A stretch of 64,000 bases of DNA. Source: Setaria digitata. Its lineage: Eukaryota; Nematoda; Chromadorea; Rhabditida; Setariidae. This document shows, piece after piece, positions 48,370 to 59,635 of the stretch. The position numbers and the translations under genes were made by a program. The notes beneath the pieces were generated by a model. It did no database searches. It was not told the origin of the DNA and saw nothing but the letters and a program-made list of their open reading frames with translations. Position 1 is the first letter of the stretch. Each line of letters opens with the position of its first letter. The stretch spans positions 100,739 to 164,738 of the forward strand of contig RCAB01000105.1 of the NCBI GenBank assembly GCA_003640385.1. The letters run 5' to 3'.

Positions 48370-51300
48370 TCAGTTGTCTTGTCTACTTCGCCATAACTGC
48401 TCTTTGTGAGCGTTAGCACGTTTTAGCTCGAGCTCTTGACGTCGTCTCTGACGTTGCCTCTCTTCTCGCTCCAAGCGACTCTTCCTTCGTCTTCTCCTGT
48501 AGAAAAAATTTGTTTTGGATGAAAATTTATCTTACGTGAACAGTCAATATTAGCTTTATTAATTGATAAGCTTGATAAAACCTTCGTATATCGTGCTTCT
48601 CTTCACGTGATATTTTACGAGTTGCGATGCTCGTACGTCGCTGAGCTGCGACCCATCGAGCCATTTCAATCGGTGAATATTGTCTAGTAAGTGGTATTTT
48701 CGGTGGATGTTGCTGCAATGTGCCTGGCAAAATATCATCCAAACTTTTTGGAAGGGGCGGCTTGCGTTGATCTGAGCTGTAGTGCGTTTGATAATCTACA
48801 AAATTATCATACTTCATTTAATGTCAAGAACTGATCAATGGTGGAAAGGAGGAAGGGAAGCGAAAAAAGATTTATCATCTCTGATAATGATAACAAATAC
48901 AACAATTTCGCTTCTATAATCAGGTCAATTTCAAATTGATACATATGCGAACGAGGTTTCTAAGTGCTAACCAGCAAATATATTAATTAATCTGTTAATT
49001 CTAATGCAAGAGTTGGTAAAGCTAAAGTGAAGTTCTCTTCGATCCTAAAATAAAATTTGCTTAGCAGAGAGAGGAGAAATAAATAACCATATCGATTAGG
49101 TCGAGTGATTTGTGCTTTAGAAAAATGAACCGAACCATCATCACCGGTATAAGAATATTCACTCGGATTATTATTATTATTATTATCAGCAAAGTGTACA
49201 ACAAGAAAATGAGATGATTTTCGACGTTTACGAGAAAATTTACCTGAAAATTGAAACATATTACTTGAAACTTTGTTTTACGCAGGGAATAAAATTTCAC
49301 ACTCCTTTAAAATTTAAATTTAAAAGAAGAAAATGGTACCTACCCCAAGAAGTTTTAAAATTATCATTGCTAACTTTTAATAATTTACTGGTAAATTTCG
49401 CCTTTATTTCCTTTTCTTTAACACATATTTAGAGGTGAACTTTTTCTACTAATTCTTAATGCATAATGTTTTTTTTTTAATTTATTAAAAGTCAGCAGAA
49501 AAATTTTAGATACAAACAAGTAAAATTATATTTTCAGCCTTTCTTTTATTTCCATTTTTTTTTTTCATTTCAGGAAATATCATATTACTGCTTAAATATG
49601 AATTATATTTCAGCAGTTAAATTAGCAGGATATGATGAAAGAATAAAAAGAGTAAATTTTAGCGTAATGCTAATGAAAATATCACAGTTATCATTGCTGA
49701 AATTATAGAATCATTATTATACTGTTCATAATAGTTGTAAAGGTAATAATAAAGCAGAAATAATGAATATTGACGAGAATAACAATCATAACACGTAAAG
49801 CAAAGATAAATGTTTAGCAAAAGCTTCATGCGTGATGCTGTGGCGTAGGAAAAGAGGTAACACTTAAAGTCCGGAACTACTAAATAGGTAAAATCGAAGT
49901 TTGAAGTTAAAAACGGAAAGCGGTAAACATGCTATAAATAAAAAAGAATATTATTTAAGCTTGTGGGACCTTAGCAATTCATACCGTTTTTTGGGAAGTC
50001 GTTTCCTGAATGTAACAAATAATTATAAAGACAAAAAAGGAAAAAAAAATATTATTCCTGTTAGCATAAATAAAGATTGAATAGATTTTATACATTCGAA
50101 AAAAGAATTCAACTTTTTTTGAATTGAAATTTCTGTGAATTAACTTTGGCAACTATGTGAATCAATATTAAGAAAATTAATTTAGCAGAATCACTCCAAC
50201 AGATTGTAAGGTATTTTGATATGAGAAGTTAAATGAGTTAGTATTATGAAAATAACCTTTTCGAGGTCGGCCCGTCTTACGTAAAGAAATATACCACGGT
50301 TTCTTAGGTGTACCATATGTACAGGAGGAATACAAATTATAATAATTTTCGAGCATTTCCTCCATGAATACACATTCCATTGAATAATTTTGTTGTAACT
50401 AAAGCAACAAAATTTTCTTGAGAAAAATTTTAATTTATATGTAATGCTGAAGAATTTTTGATGTTATATACATGGAAATTTAGAAAATATACGGTTTCGA
50501 AGCATAGAAAACGGTTTTATTTTCCGATCTCTTTTCTTCTTTCAGAAGTGCAGAACAAACAACAATGTACGCAGTGCAAAATATATGAAAATACCGTTGA
50601 AACGGATTGTATATTACTGATGTTGCATTGAAATATAAAAGGGTGCTAGATGTCTTTATCTTGCGGTGTTTTTTTCCGTTTCATAGAATTCAGTTTCAGG
50701 TAGCTTTTTAATTAATTATCATAACTGTACGCAGAGAATTTGAAGTGTCTCTGCGGAAAGCATTTTTATGAAACAAACCGCAGCGTACAATCGACCTTCA
50801 CGATCCATACATAAATAACGTTGTGATTCACGACCACGTATACTTACTAAACCAAACGCAACTGATATGAATTCCAATATGCCTGTAAAAGAACAATTGA
50901 ATTTTTGTTAACAAAAAAAAAAAAATTAAATTTAATGTAATCAGCCATGTCATAATATGTATCCTTCAAGTAAAAGCATGATTGCATCGTGGATACGATT
51001 ATCATTAGTGGCAATAGAATTATCAGGATTATTAGTGACATAATGATATGTCGAGTCATACAATATTCATGAACTAATAATCATAAACTATTTTTTAAAA
51101 CTGGATAAAATTTTATTGATGGCTTAGTTAAAATGTAAATTAAGCAACTTCGAAGCAACTTTAGTTTTTGATTCCAATTTTAAAAATATATTCAAGTGGT
51201 AAATAGTTCCGTCTAAATGATTTTCCAGTCATTTAGAAGAAAAATTTTAAGCTTAACAGAGTTAAATTTCTTATTTTAAAATAGCGGTAAAATATGAGCG

Positions 51301-53059
51301 GCTCTTCCGAATATTTCATGCGGTTGAGTTTCAAATTTTCTTAAAGTAACCATTATTACAAATCAATCATCATCTATATATTAAATATATTCTATTATTT
51401 TTTCCAGGAACAGATATTGACTAATTCAGTAAATGTTTAATAATTTAATTTTAATGATTTAATAAGTTTTCTACGAATTTCGAAAAATAAGGAAGGACGG
51501 ACTGAATCGACTGTTTTCTGAACGTGTACCACGTACGTACTCCGGCCTTGATAAATCATTCACTTTGGCTTCATATTCAGCCGTACGTTTGTCCAAAATT
51601 TCAACCCACGTTCCGGAACGACAAAAAAGGGCTCCTTCACGATTAGGTCCATCATGACTGAAATTTCGTAAAAAAATTGTTGATTATCAACAAATAATAA
51701 TATCCACTGAAAGTAATAGAGATCATGAGCTATTTTAAATATCTGTAACTTCATGATAATGCAACGTAGACCTGCACCAATTTTAAGCACAAAGAAAACT
51801 TCGTGATTTTGTCAAACTATCTGTTCTTCCATATTTTAATACCAAAAATTAAGTGGGTAAATATAAACATAATATGACAGCACAGGTGATCAATTTCATT
51901 TGGTTTAAATTAATTAATTAATTCATGTTCACTAATCAGAATGATACCCAGGAATAAAACGTCGAGTATGCTTCGTATAACGAAGTTGCTGAGCTTGTCG
52001 AGCGCAATTAGCTAATAAAGTTGACGTGATATAATCGCTTGATGGTAGCAAATTTAATGTTAATGAGGAAGCAGCGGCAACCGAGTCGAAAGGTTGAAAA
52101 TTAGATGAAGCAGGTGCAGGAGCAGGAACGATACCGGATGCACCACCTGTTGTTGATACACCATTCATCGACAGTGATAACAAATCACCTGACCACCAGT
52201 TACCGCCTGTGATCGCCGACAAAAAATACAGACCTGAAATTAAAATAAATAATTCAAAAGAATTAAATTTCAGGCAGCGATTAAAATGCCCACCTTGATT
52301 GATAAAGACTAAAATATTATACCATTAGAATTCGATCTCAGATTTTCCTTTCTCGACTATATACCATTTCTGTATATGATGTCCCTGCACGGATATAAAT
52401 CCTTCTTATAAGGTATATTAAGCTAATTGCAATATTTTAATTTATGAAAGAGAGAAAAACAGTTAAGCTGACAGTGTAAAGAAAAATTATGTTTAGCTGA
52501 AAGAGTTCGAAAAAACAAAATGATAACAATTTACTACAGGTAAACGGTGATTGTACTTTTGGGCTTCAAAAGCAATAACTGGATTTCTTCATTTTAAGCA
52601 ATGACAAGTTTCTTTAGTGTTCTAAGTCACATGCTTTTTTTGCAACAGGTAAGACGATATTCATGCTCACATTGAAAATAAACTGAAGCAAGGGACATTC
52701 AGATATCAGTACCGTTATCAGTATCAGTCAGAAGATGCGGTGATTTACGAGGTGAAACGTGAAAAAAACTTAAAATGCTTACCGGAATTATCGTTTTCCG
52801 ATCCAGTATTATAGTGGGCGTCGTTTTTGGCGGTTGTTGCAGTGGAATGTGATAAAAACGAGAGTGTATGGTGATAATGATGATCGGGAAGGTGATGACG
52901 ATGCTGCTGGTGATGGCGGTGATGGTGATGGTGGTGTTGATGGTACTGGTGGTTCACAGGTAATCCGAGTAGTGTTATCTCGGTAAGCAAGGTAGACAGT
53001 ATTAAAATAAACTGGCAGTAAGCCAACGATACTGCTTGTTCCGTTTTGTTGAACTTTGA
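48370..53059 (-). CDS. let-756: Fibroblast growth factor of the FGF9/LET-756 type (5' end unresolved)
   Basis: FGFs are ligands for FGF receptor tyrosine kinases; in C. elegans LET-756 acts through EGL-15. Supported exons (high to low): 52233-51948, 51657-51530, 50882-50779, 50398-50257, 49243-49088, 48795-48582, 48496-48370, all phase-consistent. The beta-trefoil core is clear: [11 protein letters not shown], then [17 protein letters not shown] and [32 protein letters not shown], and [14 protein letters not shown] with KRRKSSHFL. It is closest to the FGF9 group, which shares GILEFIS.A.GLVSIRG. After the core come an Asn run and a strongly basic tail ([20 protein letters not shown]) that could bind heparan sulphate or act as a nuclear signal. 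An upstream exon ends at donor 52783 and joins in phase. It is His-rich near the donor and hydrophobic before that, but it contains no in-frame ATG. I place its start tentatively at an acceptor at 53059; a further 5' exon must supply the start codon. Confidence 0.88.
52783..53059 (-). other. let-756: His-rich 5' exon of the FGF gene (boundary tentative)
   Basis: The frame ends at a good donor (TTCCG|GTAAGC) whose phase fits the next FGF exon. Read 5' to 3', it encodes a hydrophobic stretch ([20 protein letters not shown]), then about 30 residues dominated by His, then a Ser/Thr/Asn linker. The frame stays open up to about 53417 through a poly-Leu stretch arising from an AAT/AAC repeat, which I doubt is coding. 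No ATG occurs anywhere in it. Confidence 0.5.
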
Positions 53060-56000
53060 CTGTGTTAATAGAAAAATGTCTGTTAGAAAACTTCTCGCCA
53101 AATTCTTATTGCACCAGTAAATTTCAGCTTTCGTTTTTAAATGACAACCAATAACAGAAAGCCAATGCAGTAACAATAAAATGGTTAAAAATAATAATGA
53201 CAGTATTGCTAATAGCAATAACAATAGTAATAGTAACAGTAACAATAACTGTAGTATTATTAATATTAATACTAGTATCAATTGTTGTTTGCCTACCAAA
53301 AGGCTACCAATAGTGAACGTTTTTGAAGTGGGCCTCACGGCCCCCAGCGAAGTTACCAATTTTTCGATTCTGTAAATATGTCGAAGATTGTACTTGGACA
53401 ATAATTCACTTTCTAAATTTACTCATCACCAAATAAAACTTCGCTTGTTACTTTTTCTTTCCCAACATTATTATGATAAGGAGATAACAATAATTCGTAT
53501 CATATCACAATTACACATCTTTGCATACTGTCAGTTGTTTGTAGTCTTGTCATGCGTTATTCTATGTTAATTACCGAAGAATAGCTTTTATAGTTCATTT
53601 ATTTGTAGCATAATAATTTTAAAAAATATTTGAATGACAGTGTAAGTAAAATGTAAGTCCATTTTTTGAATTCATTCACGCGTCGGATTTTCTCTTCTTG
53701 TTAAAATTATTATGCTGAAATTTTTAAATTTCACACATTTCTTTCTCTTTTGCCTAAATTTCTGGCATTCTAAAATAACTTTCAATCTTTCGTAAGAAGG
53801 TGCGGAGAAAATCGTTATTACTATTATTTTTTTGTCATAATAATGAAATAAAAAAAGGAAAGAGTAAGACAGGGAGAGAGAGAGGAAGAGAAGAAAAAAA
53901 CTAGGAAGATTTTTCACACTGTTTAAAAAAATGATGAAATGTTGAACAACTTTAGCTTGAACACTAGAAATTTTTATCCTGTCTGTGAAAAAGGTGAGAA
54001 AATTAAATTTGTAACAAGAAATAATTAAAAGAATATTTTCCTTATTCTAAATCAATAAATCCTAAATTTGTTTCATTTTTTTTTCTTTTTTTTTTTTTTT
54101 AAATCGTAAAAGGCAAAGGGAAGAAAAAAGAAAGAACAAAATAGGAACAGTGAATAACTATCGATGAGAAATGATTTATATTTGAATAAATGAGTGAAAT
54201 TTTTCGTTTAACATTTTTTTGAATTTCGAAAAAGATGAATGAATTGAATAAGAAAAGAGATGCAAGCAAATAATATTCCCAGAAGATTTTTAAGAATTTA
54301 GAATATAGCTAACATTTTCATTCGGAAAAAGACTTATATTAATGCAGTTTTGCTAGCCAGAGGCCCGGAAGCTAAAATTTTTCTTTAAATTTCCAATTCT
54401 GTTAAAAAAAAAAGGAAGAAAAGAAAGAACAGCTATTTTGAAAGCTTCATTGGAATACGAAATTTTCATATTTTTAATTTTGACAATTAGATGCCGCAAA
54501 TCTAAAGTTCATTACAACAAAGAACTAAAAATAGATTAGGGCTAAATTAGGGCCATATGTAAATTTCAGTAAATTTTATCTACAGAAGATAAGAGCAAAA
54601 AAGGCATCAATCATAATTAGTTAGAAAAATAGAGGAAAAACTTCTCTATGGTTGACAAACTAAAAAAGTGCTTAATTATCAATGGTCGGTAAATGAAATA
54701 ATAAAATTATCAATTAACTACGAATTTATAAATTCATATCATTTGGATTTGTCTCATTTGTGAGGCAAAATAAAATGATGAAAAAAAAAATGTTTTTTGA
54801 AAAAGAATATGTCTGATTATCAACAAATGAATAATTAGAAGTCTTCTTTGCTAATTTTTCTTTCTTTTGACAGAATTAATAAAATTGCATTTATAAAAGA
54901 AAATATCAGATGACGCACATAAGCTCTTCAATAAGGAATAGTTAATGATGGTACAGGGCGGTCTGATTAGCTTCTTTTTGTAATGCAATTAAAAGTTTTG
55001 AGGAAAAAGAACTTAAAGCTTCGTTTCAGTTGCAGCAAAAATTTGGAAAAAAATAAGTTATTAACTGTGCTGATGTCAAAATTGCTTTGCATTTTTTCTT
55101 TTTTCGGCTTTTTCAATTGTTTAAAAATTATTTTAGGTAATTTTTTTAATGGTTTTTATCGGATCAGTTTGAAAATAGTAACAAAAAATAAAGAGCAGGG
55201 CGGGATAAAAGTGAAAAGTGAAATTCAAACGATAACTTAAAATTATTGGTAATAAAATAACAAAGTGTAGTTTGATAAGATGAATGTAGAACGTTAGATG
55301 AATGAAGTTTTTGAATATATAGCACGTAAATGACGTAAAAGTACGCGATAATTACGAAGGGTCAAAGAAGTGATCAATCAGTAAGCTGCTTATCAATGAT
55401 TAAAACTATTCGGAAAGAGGAAGAAGCCGCGTAAAAGAAACAAAATTCCTTTTTATCAATAAAATTTAGTAGATCTTGATATTGCAAAACATTATATATT
55501 GACGATTAAAAATTTTTTCCTGATTTCCTATTCAAAAATTCTCAGACTAATAAAATCTAAACTATTTATTTGGCATTACTTTTCTGAGCTTATTATTATC
55601 ACTGATATTTTGATAAATGATAACATAGTGGTATTATTTGGTGAATGATAAGAAGATAAACAGACCCGAAAAAAAGATCAAGTCTGATGAGAAGACAAAA
55701 ATTAAAAGAAGTATACGAAGGAGATTAAAGCTCAAAACAGCTGTTTTGGGGCTTATTAATTAGAACAGTAGACAAATTTGATTAGTCTAACTCAAAAATA
55801 GGCAAATATTACATTTCACCAGAAACGAAACTTATGCACCAGTGATAGTTGCTATTGATGGAATAACTTTTTAAAACTTTAATACTTAAATTATTCTTTA
55901 TATCGGTGAAAAAAAAGTTAGAAGGAGAAAAAAGATGAAAATGAACAAAGTTTCAATGAGTCAATCAGAGGAGTCTATCGATACAAACAACAATTTTAGT

Positions 56001-56563
56001 CTAACTTTTTTTTTATCTTTTAAATTGAACTTTTGTTTTCCGTCTCTGCCTTTTTCCTCTCTTCCTCTTTCTCTCACTTTCACTCCTTGTCGTTTTCTTT
56101 TCTTTTTTTTTTTTTTTTTATTTCTTTAATATCGTACTTTTAAAATAGTAATAATAATAACATAATAACAATAACAGTCGGTAGTAACTATGATCATAAT
56201 AATAGTAAGAATGACAATAATAACAACATTAGTAATGACGATAGTGTGAGGAAACTGTAGAAGAAGCAAATAAAGAAATTGAAGAAAAAAGTTTAAAGTT
56301 ATTATTCCTATTGCTAATGTTTATTATTTCTTAGCATCAAAACAATTATCATTCTTAGTATGATAATAGCAATGACAATCTTAATTATGATAACATCTGT
56401 TGATGAAACTGTTTAAAATATTAACTAATTGCATATGAGAAAAAAGAAATGAATTTTTTCCTGCTTTTTTAAATTTTGAACAGAATAAAAAAAGAAATAC
56501 TTCATAAACAATATTTTTCACACAATCATCATTTTAATTAACATCTTATTATAATGGATAACG

Positions 56564-56569
<6 letters not shown>

Positions 56570-56600
<31 letters not shown>
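56570..56600 (+). repeat. A31 homopolymer
   Basis: The longest homopolymer in the window, an uninterrupted run of 31 A residues. No recognisable retroelement body lies upstream of it. Confidence 0.9.
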
Positions 56601-56601
<1 letters not shown>

Positions 56602-57319
56602 AACGAAAAGCTTTTAAGAAGATGCATTCTAATAATTACACTTAACCTTTTTTAACCTCTTCTTCATCAGTCCGTATCTCTGCTCTCGTAACCTCGTAAT
56701 CCAGCATTAATCTTAAACTTTCTTCCCCTTTCATTACTCCCGCTTTTCCTAGACCCTTTTTTTTACTTATCTGAGATATGTATCCATTAAGTTTTAGCAA
56801 AGAAATTTCCTCATCTGTAATGCTAATAAATCGAGAAGAGAAAAACAGACTCAGCAAATGAAGTTATCACTTTTTTAATTTAGATTTTTTTTTACTGATA
56901 ACTTTGCATTTTATCGTTTTATTTTGTTTCAGTTTTATCAAGCCTATATTACGGACCATCATAAGTTTTTTTTTTTGCTTCAAATTAATAATTTCGTTAT
57001 TTTTCCGCAAAAAAATTTATGAAGTATTTTTGTTATAATCAACGATAATTTTTCTGTGATAGTATTTATGCGTAATAATTAATTGCCCAAATAAATTTTC
57101 TTTTATTTTTGATTTAAAATATAACTGAAATCAGTTATAGCTTTGAATCTTCGAAAAAAAGTGTTAATAATATTGCTTATCAATAAAAGGAATGATATTA
57201 GCAAAGTTTCACAATAATGGCTGATTAAAAGTTTTTCCCTTCTGAAAGAGTCTTCTATCAAACATAAAATATGTCACAGTATTTATTTAAAACTATTTCA
57301 CATTTCTTTTCAACATTTG

Positions 57320-57324
<5 letters not shown>

Positions 57325-57365
<41 letters not shown>

Positions 57366-57393
57366 ACTCAACATATATATATATATGTTGAGT
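57325..57393. repeat. (AT)n microsatellite and adjoining perfect palindrome
   Basis: About 18 AT units are followed at 57366-57393 by a perfect 28-base palindrome, ACTCAACATATAT paired with ATATATGTTGAGT around a TA centre. It could extrude as a cruciform. Confidence 0.9.
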
Positions 57394-59493
57394 TCAAATA
57401 CCGTATATATACGACAAATCCTATACTATATACACATATGTATAGTTTTAAAGTCAACTGCCGGAAATGCAAGTACAATGTAGTGCAGGTGATACGATAG
57501 GCATTAGCTTAACAATGTGTTAAATGAGTAAAGGGTAAAATTTAAAACATTTCATGTGCTTCCAAAACTAAACTTACAGTGAAAAAGATTGTTAAAACAT
57601 ACGTTCAAGAACAAATACAATCATACAGTAAGCGAAAATTAAATGAGGCTGATGAATATCATCATCTATTTATGCAAATGTACACGCGTGTTGACGTATA
57701 TACGTGAGTGTGTGGGTGGTTTTGCGTGTATTTGAATGTATGTAAAACACATGAAATGATCATGATAGTGGGATAAATGATGACGATGATGATGATGATA
57801 GTGATAAATTAATGGCCAAATTCTATGAGTGAGTGAACGAAAAAAAGAATAAGGAAAAATTTCAAGTTTCGATTAAAAAGCGATAAAATTGAACAAAAGA
57901 TTAAAATCTTTTCATTTTAAAAGTGGACCAATAAGAGACGCTTCGACCTTAGCCATACATATATGGCAATGTCAACTCCACCCTGTGCCCTGTCCCTGTC
58001 TCCTGTCTCCTGTCTCCCATCCTCCTCCATTGTCTGCGACATTTGTAATACTACTAAATAATGTCACTACATATCATCTTTGCATCTTTTTTTTTACGTA
58101 TGGAATTTTGCCAATAAAATCAAAAAAAGTGATGAAATGATTGTTTACCTATTATTTTAATTAACAACTACCTTGCTGAAGAATTTTTATTGCTCTGTAA
58201 GTGTCAAAATTATCATAAATCATAAATTCATATGTGCAAAGAAATGATTTCAAAGTTTTAGGCCATAAAATTCGTTATCCCTAAATTTGAGGAGAAAAAA
58301 TTTTTTAAGACATTTACAGAAATGCAAAAGGAAAGTAGAAGCGATAATAATCATTGAACAATTATTCATTTAAAGAAAAGATAAAAAGGAAGAAAAAAAA
58401 CTGGAAGAGAACGAAAAAGGAATTCAATTTTTAGATAAATTCTCGTTTTTTCGTATCATCAATTAAGAATGATACAAAGTAAATTGCAATAAAACAGTTG
58501 ATTATAAGTGTAAATAATGAAATAATGTAAGGCAATAGAGATTTTCTAAAATATGGATTAAGCTAAAACCATAAATAAATAAATTAACCCAATGAGTAAT
58601 AATTAGCCTTTTGATAAATTAACCATTTGCGTTGTCGAGATTTGAAGACTTACTTAAATAGGGACTAATAGAAAAAAGAAGAGAGAAATAATTTATGCTA
58701 ATTCACATTGCGTTATTGTTGGTCGTTCTCAGCACTGTATGACTTAAATTTGATTTCAAAAATAAGGGCAAATAATTCTAGACCAAATGATCGGTACTGA
58801 AAACGAATGAATTCAGAGGAAAGAAGAAATGAAAAAAGACGCACGAAAACCAATTTATCAAATAGACTTGAAATTAATCTGAGGATTTGTGTTTTCCAGC
58901 CAGCAGTGATGTCATAAAATTGCAGTATTCATAGATTTGGTCAGTTTAATTAGAACATTACTGGTCGACATTCCAAACACGAAATTTTTCAACTTTTTTG
59001 AACTGGAAATTTTGAGTCAAAAATTTTCTAACTGAAATTTAGCTAAATTTTCTGAAAAATTTAATTAAGATTTTTTGAGCAAAAACGGTAATAAAAAATA
59101 AGAAAATGAAAAATGTTGAATTGACAAATAATCAGAAATCGGGTAAATGAAGTGAATAATTTAAAAATTGAAATGAATGTAAGAAATATATTAACTACGC
59201 ATAACAAGTGGATGATTAAAAAACAAATATTTTCAGGCCAAAAATAGACTTATTTTTACATTATCTTTAATTGTTTAGTTTCATTTATATTCCATTAGTG
59301 ATTAAATATTTCATTAAAAGGAAGCACTTTTCAGTATTTATTAATAAGAAAATAATGATAAAATTTATTAGCAGTAGCAACAATAGCACGAGCAATGACC
59401 ACAAGAATAATGCCAAAAGCACTATCATTAAGTTATTGTATTATTTAACACTAACATTACTAATAGTTATCCTTACTTATTATCATTATTATT

Positions 59494-59635
59494 TATTAAT
59501 ATTATTATTGTTAATATTATTATTATTGTTATTGTTATTATCGTTTATTATTATTATTATCTATTATTATTATTATTATTATTTATTATTATTATTATTT
59601 ATTATTATTATTATTTATTATTATCATTATTATCT
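59494..59635. repeat. (TTA)n trinucleotide tract
   Basis: About 140 bases of TTA units interrupted by TTG, TCA and TTTA units. They give a spurious Leu/Ile/Tyr open frame on the plus strand. Confidence 0.9.

Noticed and set aside
53672..53917. Minus-strand frame starting MKNLPSFFLLFLSLSLSYSF as a signal-peptide exon for the FGF gene
   Set aside because: It is tempting as a missing start exon, but the Leu/Ser run comes from a simple (CT)n-like repeat and no donor with matching phase was convincing.
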